The translations under genes and the position numbers were made by a program. A DNA stretch of 64,000 nt, taken from positions 310,001 to 374,000 of the forward strand of contig BGZK01000073.1 of assembly GCA_005406025.1 (NCBI GenBank), read 5' to 3'. Below are positions 57,813 through 64,000 of the stretch, in pieces (within the stretch, counting starts at the first letter, position 1; each line of letters opens with the position of its first letter). Origin of the DNA: Eumeta japonica (Eukaryota > Arthropoda > Insecta > Lepidoptera > Psychidae). The notes beneath the pieces were generated by a model that was given only the letters and a program-made list of their open reading frames with translations, was not told the origin of the DNA and did no database searches.

Positions 57813-58272
57813 CCATGCAGCACGCACAAGCACAGCACTCCATGAAGTCTTTTTTCAGTATAAGTAGAGCATGTTCCCGGTACATAACCTCACGTCACCT
57901 CTGCTGATCTATTATGCTATCACTGTAAAGTTATAAGTCGTTCTCAATTCGAGATGAAAGCGATTTATATCAAATTGCCACTTCGAGGGTAGGTAGAAAT
58001 TGCTAATGAGTTCGCTGATCACCGCTGATCGTGATACGTGTACGTACACCAAATTATCTCTGCTACCCCGTTCAAGCAAGCAAGTCTTTCGACGGAAGAT
58101 ACCTGATCAACTACTGTAACCTGTACAGCACGCCATGAAGTCTGTCTTTCAGTTTGGGTAGAACATGGTCCCGGTATAACCTCTAGTCACCTCTGCTCGT
58201 CTATTATGCTATCACTATAAAGTTGTAAGTCGTACTCAATTCGAAGCCAAAGCCATTTGTATTAAACTGCTT
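57813..58272 (+). repeat. Two-unit direct repeat of about 293 bp
   Basis: TCCATGAAGTCTTTTTTCAG at 57839 and GCCATGAAGTCTGTCTTTCA at 58132 start collinear units with ACATGNTCCCGGTA, GTCACCTCTGCTNRTCTATT and ATGCTATCACTRTAAAGTT. Between them is the GGGTAGGTAGAAATTGCTAA segment also found at 56663. Confidence 0.75.
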
Positions 58273-59547
58273 ATTATGTTACCGTAATAAAGTTAATATC
58301 GGATTAATATCGACATCCTAACAACATCTTAGTGTTGCCGATTTTCAGTAACATTAGTTTCTATTAGTTATAAATTTATTATTTTAAAGATTTCATATAG
58401 ACATTTTATCTTAACGACCATTCTATTGTTGCTATTTTCGCGAATTTCAACTGTTGATTTTGCACTATTCGCGTCATTAGTTTAAATAAATACTTTTACC
58501 GATATTCGTGAAAACACCAAATTGATCCATTTTGTATAATCACACCCACAGATAGCTTGCGTATTTTTATGAAGTAAGTGTACTTATCGTCGCGCTGTGC
58601 CAATACCGAAATTATTGGGCATATTTGACAGAAACTAGTTATTCCTGACGCATTCGTGGCATGGAATCGATATTCCATTTCGTTTCAATTGTACATCGTA
58701 ACAGGTAAAAGTTGCAGCTGAATCTAAACTATAACAATGTCCTACAGAATCAGCAAAATTGAATCTTAGAAACTCTTCATTGATACGTCATTTAATTGTA
58801 TTCGATAGCGAAGGATATATTTTTTTAACGGAGGCCGGTTAAAACCGCAAAATGACTATTCCTGTTTCTCTAGAAAGAAATGTATCAATGATAATCCTCA
58901 ATGTCAATCAAAGTAGGTACTTTTTCTATTAGGCGTTCCTAAAGTTAAAGGTTAAAGGTCTTCATTCGCGTATTCCCAAATTCGTTTGAAGACGCACCCT
59001 TCGTATTTTGATTTTGCAGTTTGCATGTGTTTCTTTCGCGGGATCATGCATGTTGTTTACGTCTGTGAAACATGCTCAAATCCACACCCTACCTACTCGA
59101 ATCAGAAAATAATAAACAATAATAACACAACATTTAGTTTTTTTTTACAAATTCCCGTCGATCAAAGATATTTATCGTGCAAAAAGCTTAAGAGAATGTT
59201 TAAAAAAACCGTTTCTACTTTTAAAATCTATTGTCGTGTTTGGACGAGCACGAATTGAGATGATATATTTTGTTTTATTTGCAAAAGTCGAATTGGAAAA
59301 AGACGTGTCTGATCCATAAAATAGCAATCGATTTGTAACAGCGCAGACATTGTCATAAAAAGTAGGACAATTTTACCTTCTGATCCAAACTCCACTAAAA
59401 TTATACTATACGTGTATAAATAACTCCATAAAATTGGTTTTTGGTCTTAAAAAACACGCCACTGATCACATGTGGAATAAAGTAAACAAATTCAAGAGTA
59501 ATCCAATTCAGATCGATCGGAGAATTCCGTACCGTCGAATCGCTGTC
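58273..59547. other. AT-rich non-coding stretch
   Basis: The frame at 58986-59258 has no support from splice sites or motifs. Nothing else is seen. Confidence 0.4.
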
Positions 59548-60248
59548 TTTTTAGGGTTCCGAGCTAAAATGGCGAAAACGGAACCCCTATAGTTTCATCA
59601 TGTCCGTCCGTCTATCCGTCCTTATGTCACAGAAATTTTATTCAAAAACTACAAGACGAATATTGATGAAATTTATACATACATATATGTAACAAAAGCT
59701 GATTTTTTTTTCAGCAAACATCAACGAGTGGCACATATTTCGACATTTCTTTTAATAACATTTTAAATATTCTAAGTAATTTTTCCGATTACGTGAATAA
59801 TTTCGGAAATAATCGCTCCGAGAGTTGCAGAAATTTTGTCCACTTCCTCTATTTCCTAAACCGTAAGCTCAAAAAAAATATTTAAAAATAATAATGAATG
59901 TAACACTTAATAAATAATTTCAACGAAAATTATTTTGAACATGATCCGATATACCGTTTTTGAATTATTGCCGAAAAACTGCGCTTCTCGACAAAAGGAC
60001 GTAAGTGCTGTGAAGATACACTCTTTTGTTGATGCACCGTAATTTACACTAGTTTTATAGGAATAGTCGACATGCCTACTTTTTTTTAGCGACTTTTTGT
60101 AAGCGACTAAAGTGCTCATAACTATTCTGTGCGGGAAACATGGATTAAGTGTAACAACGCACTTCTTTCATCTATAGCGCATTTCTTTGTAATAACGGTT
60201 TCGGAACCCTATAATGAGCATGGTCCGACATGCTCTTGGCCAGTTTTT
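59548..60248 (-). mobile_element. Dispersed element, copy 2 (inverted partner of 26120-26890)
   Basis: Read on the minus strand it starts with GGCCAAGAGCATGTCGGACC then ATGCTCATTATAGGGTTCCG and ends GGAACCCTAAAAAG, in the same order as the copy at 26120. It is about 700 bp and non-coding. Confidence 0.8.
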
Positions 60249-60597
60249 CTTCCTCAGCATATCGCACGTCATTTAAATGGTCGGTTTAACCCATAGCGCT
60301 CGCACTTTCGACGAGTAACGAGATCACGAGTTACGAGTGAATAACAGTATTTCATTATGCCCTGCCAGCGTGTCGATTAGCGCGCGGGACAGAAATAAAC
60401 ATATCAAACAAGAGAGCCAACGAACATGTACCTTTAGTGCAAAGACAAAACGCGCCTTGTTTACCTTCTCTCAGTCATGGTAGGCCGACAAAATTGTAAA
60501 TCGTAATGGATGCCTTGCTACTCGTATCGAATTACGTGCGAGGAATCATTGTATCGGTCGATTTATATATGGTTAATATTATACGAAATATATGTAT

Positions 60598-60825
60598 TTA
60601 AATCTAGGGTCGCCCTAGAAGATCCTATGCAGACCTTATCAGTGGCATATTAAAAAAAAAAGGGCCAAATTTTAAACACCCGAAACCGACGAACTTGCAT
60701 GAAAAGATTGTGATGGATGTCACTAAGGCAAGAGAGATATTCAAAGATCTGTACCACATGAAAATCTAAAGTCTCTGCCTACCCTTCTGGGAAATAGGCG
60801 TGGGTTTTTATTATTATTATTAAGT
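60598..60825 (+). repeat. Probable 3' tail of a non-LTR retroelement
   Basis: GTCTCTGCCTACCCTTCTGG then GAAATAGGCGTG, followed by TTATTATTATTATTA, is the wording I recall for a lepidopteran LINE or SINE tail. Upstream, GTGATGGATGTCACTAAGGC then AAGAGAGAT could be the last coding remnant. Confidence 0.5.
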
Positions 60826-62310
60826 GTAAGTAAAACGTACAATCCGTCCACTTCTATAAGGCTATTTGGAAAATTTCCAGCTCACCAGAAATAATATTTC
60901 GCGGTAAATACCTACTATAGATGTCAATCTGACATTAAAAAAAATTATGTACGATTTGCCATTTGTTAAGTTATGCGATAGCATGACTTTTTTTTCTCAA
61001 GGGGGGCCAAAATTGGCATAATAATAGTTTAAAATAGAAAATCGTAAATGTAAGTGTATAGTTTTTAGGATTAATGTATTTCATGCATTTTATAGTTAAG
61101 ACTCCTGGGCCGTTTTAACTTACAAGCGACAGATGCAAGAGCAGATTCGATGTAATAACTGAGAGTGATTTTAAAAATGAATAAAATAAAAAAAATAACC
61201 GAATCAAAGGCACAAAATCAAATTCTCTTATCCTTATAAAATGGAGTTTTAGTTATAAGTTATATGTACAGTATACATAGTGACGTTCCAAAGAAATGTT
61301 AATGTTGTATTTATTTTATGAGTTGGTCGAAAGATGTTACATTTCACAAAATTATTGTGAAATTAACAATAGCTATTGACAGAATCTCTCTATCGCTGTT
61401 AATAGATAAACTCTGAAACACCGCAGTCGGATCTTATTCATGTATATGCACCAAAGACTAAACTCTATGGTCGCCTTCTTCTTCCAATATTCAAGATTTA
61501 TTTTACGGGTAAATTAAGCTATAACTTATATTTGTTTTGTACATTAACTTAGATAACACTCCGCGTCTATTATTACATATATTTTATTCATTCTAATTCT
61601 TTGAAGTCCTGGTCTTCCGATCAGCATTGATTGGGATGTCATCTGACGATGATCATACAGGTGATGAATGGATGAAGGAGGTCCGGATCACAGACGTCCA
61701 AGCATTCTTCCAATTTAGTCCCTCAATATACATAAAGGCATATCGATTTTCTAAATACGTTTAAATAATTCTTTGCGAAAGAAGGATATGTTAATAAACA
61801 CAAGTCTTGGGCTATGTTTGCCAATTTTTTTGTCCGCTTCAAAGCGTCAGCGATGATTTACTGAACTTCGAGACCAGTATCGCAGTCTGGATAAATGTAT
61901 TGTCTCGTTTAGCTGGGATTTGAACTCGGTATTATATATACGTATATAGTCGCCATCAAATTTCACTCTTCAATGTTATCGTTTGAATGAAACATCCTGT
62001 ATTTCGTGTTATATAAATTTTATTACGTCAAGTGTGCCGTTCTTCCATATATATGTATGTATGTATACATACGTGGCTATCTCGGCCCTAATAATTCAGA
62101 TATAAATTTTTGCTTTGACGTGGTATTGATTTTCAAGTTTATCTGTATAGGTATTATACCCTAGAAAAATGAGATAAATAAAATCTAAATGATGCTTTAT
62201 TTAGCGCCCTTTAGTATAATTTTGACTGCAATGTTACATAAAATACAGATGGTACTATACCTGTTATATTGTATCTAAATATTGTTGGGAATGAGCAAAA
62301 ACAACTTTTT
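60826..62310. other. AT-rich stretch with a possible SINE fragment
   Basis: AGCTGGGATTTGAACTCGGT at about 61909 is the reverse complement of a B-box-like GAGTTCAAATCCCAGC, without a clear A-box partner. No gene is seen. Confidence 0.35.
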
Positions 62311-62337
62311 CCGTGGGAAGTCATCACGTTCCCACGG
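62311..62337. promoter_or_regulatory. Inverted pair of Su(H)/CSL-type sites
   Basis: CCGTGGGAA, a 9-nt spacer and TTCCCACGG form a perfect inverted repeat. CGTGGGAA is a high-affinity Su(H) sequence. Paired Su(H) sites at Notch targets usually have a longer spacer (about 15-17 nt), so the function is uncertain. Confidence 0.3.
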
Positions 62338-62734
62338 CAAATTCGAAAGATGCCGAACAAAGTACGTTTGCCTATTTATGCACGTATATGAAATCAGGCT
62401 GGCTGCGCCGGTCACTGCGCATTCGACAGGGCTGAATCCGCCACCGATAATACTCAGTACTATTTATTTAAATTTAATTTTTCATTTATGCGATATATGG
62501 GCACAATTGGATACAGCCAAAACGGGCGTAGTTGGTCCACATGTGCGCCTTGGATACGCCCACCTGGCTAAGTGCGTATTACGTTCCGGGAATCAACGGA
62601 AAAGGGGCGTATGTCGGATTGCGATATCATATTTCGGAATGCGGTTTTCTATTTTATTGCGTTAGTTCGGTAAATATTATTATGTATTTAGTACGGATAA
62701 ATATTATAATTGCGTATCAGGTTTTTAATCACCT
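62338..62734. other. GC-richer non-coding stretch
   Basis: Two overlapping open frames (62282-62665 and 62532-62906) run into the SINE and are not supported as coding. The composition differs from the flanks, which may mean an unrecognised repeat. Confidence 0.35.
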
Positions 62735-63001
62735 CAACGCCGAGGTATGCCCTTTTGCAATCTTCGAACGAGGAGTCTGGACCTCGAGTCCGCACGGTGG
62801 CCCGTGTTGGGGGCTGATGACGATCATCGTCACCCATGCGGTAACAAAGTCCGCGACCGACGGCTTAATGAGCTCTACGAGGCACGGAGCGTCTGGTTCG
62901 ATTTAATTTAAATACGTATCGGTCAATTCGTCAGGTCAGGATTGAACTCGCTACCTTCGGGTCCGAAGCTGATGCTCTTAACCACTGAGCTATCATAGCT
63001 C
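62735..63001 (-). repeat. tRNA-derived SINE, copy D (best preserved head)
   Basis: On the minus strand it reads ATGATAGCTCAGTGGTTAAG then AGCATC (A box), CTTCGGACCCGAAGG (anticodon-arm-like), and GCGAGTTCAATCCTGACC (B box). The body follows with CGCTCCGTGCCTCG, ATTAAGCCGTCGGTCGCGGA, CTTTGTTACCGCATGGGTGA and CAGCCCCCAACACGGGCC. It is clearly tRNA-like but lacks a 3' acceptor stem, so it is a SINE, not a tRNA gene. Confidence 0.8.
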
Positions 63002-64000
63002 ATTTGAGGATATCCGGTTATAGAAATAAAAACATACCTCTACGTTATTAATTTTTGAATGTGGTTTACATCGTCTATGGTTAAATAGTAGATTTCATGA
63101 CTAACAGACTATTGTCGACGTCACCGCCCATTTCTCGAAAACTATTTATTTATAACAAACTATTGTTCTACTAACTGTCCGCCTACGGCTCCGTCTGTTC
63201 GGAAATGGGATAAGTTTTTTTTTTATATTTCTACCGATTTTGTTATAAGTGGTGCTGATCTTGACCCTGTTTTCTGCTCCGGCTCCGTTATTAATTCTTG
63301 GTTATTCTTGATTCTTATATCGGTTCTGCATTCAATTTCAACACTTTGAACAAGTTAAAAAAAAAACGATAACGGGCAAAGAGTAGACAATGGGCTTAAA
63401 TCGCGCGGTATGATACAAATCGAGAACGCGGTGTTCGCTGTGATGTCAGAATGCGTCTCGCCTCGGTAGCAAGAATGCACCAACTCTGACGTCATGGTGA
63501 ACACCAAGTGGTCTAATTTCTAGCTCGCTGACCCGGGCGACGCCAGTTCGGCCCTTTTCGGCAATGTCCGGTTTCGTCGTGCACCTAAGCCGCCATCAAC
63601 TCATCCCATTCAGATAGGCTTATATCTATGGTTGCTGCCATACAACCTGTAACCTCTCCCTATAAATTGACTATATAGCGGAAAATATAAATGGGCTTAT
63701 CAAACGTAAAGAAAAGATTAAATCGAACTGGAACTTCGTAAGATCTATTCAAACATATAATAAATATTTTTTTTTGATTTTTAAGTGTTAGTCTATAACC
63801 TTCCTCAATAAACGGGGTAATTAATACAAAAATATTGTTTCAAAGGCACCTACAACAAGCAACAACGTGTAGTATGCCACCTGCCGCATACTCTTAAATC
63901 TGTTTTTCCCCTCTTAATTCTCATACAACGAATTGATTCAGGGGATTGATAATATTTTTATTAACCGAACAGGTAGTTTCTGAGATTAGCGCTTTCAAAC
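63002..64000. other. Mixed non-coding stretch, CRE, and repeat at the window edge
   Basis: GTGTTCGCTGTGATGTCAGA near 63432 and the reverse complement of TCTGACGTCATGGTGAACAC near 63486 form an inverted pair. The second contains a consensus CRE, TGACGTCA, at 63487-63494. From about 63930 the sequence matches the TTTCTGAGATTAG repeat also at 37390 and runs off the window. Confidence 0.45.

Noticed and set aside
62935..63001. Functional tRNA gene
   Set aside because: A and B boxes are clear, but there is no complementary acceptor stem, and the SINE body follows directly.

Overview
The window is animal nuclear DNA, AT-rich, with spliced genes, TATA-type promoters and a heavy load of transposon remains. 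Several dispersed repeats have wording I recall from moth and butterfly genomes: the CCGGCCAAGAGCATG / GGGTTCCG element, the GCGGGTGAAGTCG...GCGGAAG terminus, and the TTTCTGAGATTAGCGC terminus. Together with a decayed mariner and a tRNA-derived SINE family they suggest a lepidopteran. This is inferred from repeat pattern only. Nothing looks bacterial or viral.

Region by region. (1) 1-16,540, plus strand: the 3' part of a multi-exon gene. Five GC-rich exons (1709-1831, 2530-2614, 4285-4379, 5932-6050, 15519-15599) have matching splice phases and end in a stop. They encode a Ser/Thr/Pro-rich tail of about 166 residues; the rest of the protein lies upstream of the window. Its 9.5-kb last intron holds a dead mariner (11915-13176), a dispersed repeat (6631-6988) and a 21-bp minisatellite. 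(2) 16,908-18,901: a 2-kb AT-rich non-autonomous DNA transposon with terminal inverted repeats and a TA duplication. (3) 18.9-30 kb: mostly non-coding, with a SINE, small fold-back elements, a 0.77-kb dispersed element, two very close E-boxes and a microRNA-precursor-like hairpin. (4) 30,537-31,676: an intact 379-residue cysteine-rich protein gene with its own poly(A) signal and a probable non-coding 5' exon. I do not recognise it. (5) 32.9-37.3 kb: two decayed arrays of one ~104-bp unit, inverted relative to each other, with a long hairpin near the midpoint. (6) 37.7-42.7 kb: a hAT-like MITE with an 8-bp duplication, a 119-bp array, a SINE, and a cluster of TGACGT/CRE-type motifs in 20-bp and 52-bp arrays. 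(7) 43.4-44.9 kb: two candidate core promoters, one a CpG-rich island; the gene they would serve has no coding exon I can find here. (8) 50,648-54,660: about 50 tandem copies of an 81/80-bp CpG-rich satellite. (9) 54.7-64 kb: AT-rich, with further repeats, a SINE, an inverted pair of Su(H)-type sites and a CRE.

Only two coding loci are supported: the 3' end of the first gene and the 30.5-kb gene. The long open frames inside the satellite come from the 81-bp (27-codon) period and are broken by 80-bp units. They are not treated as genes.
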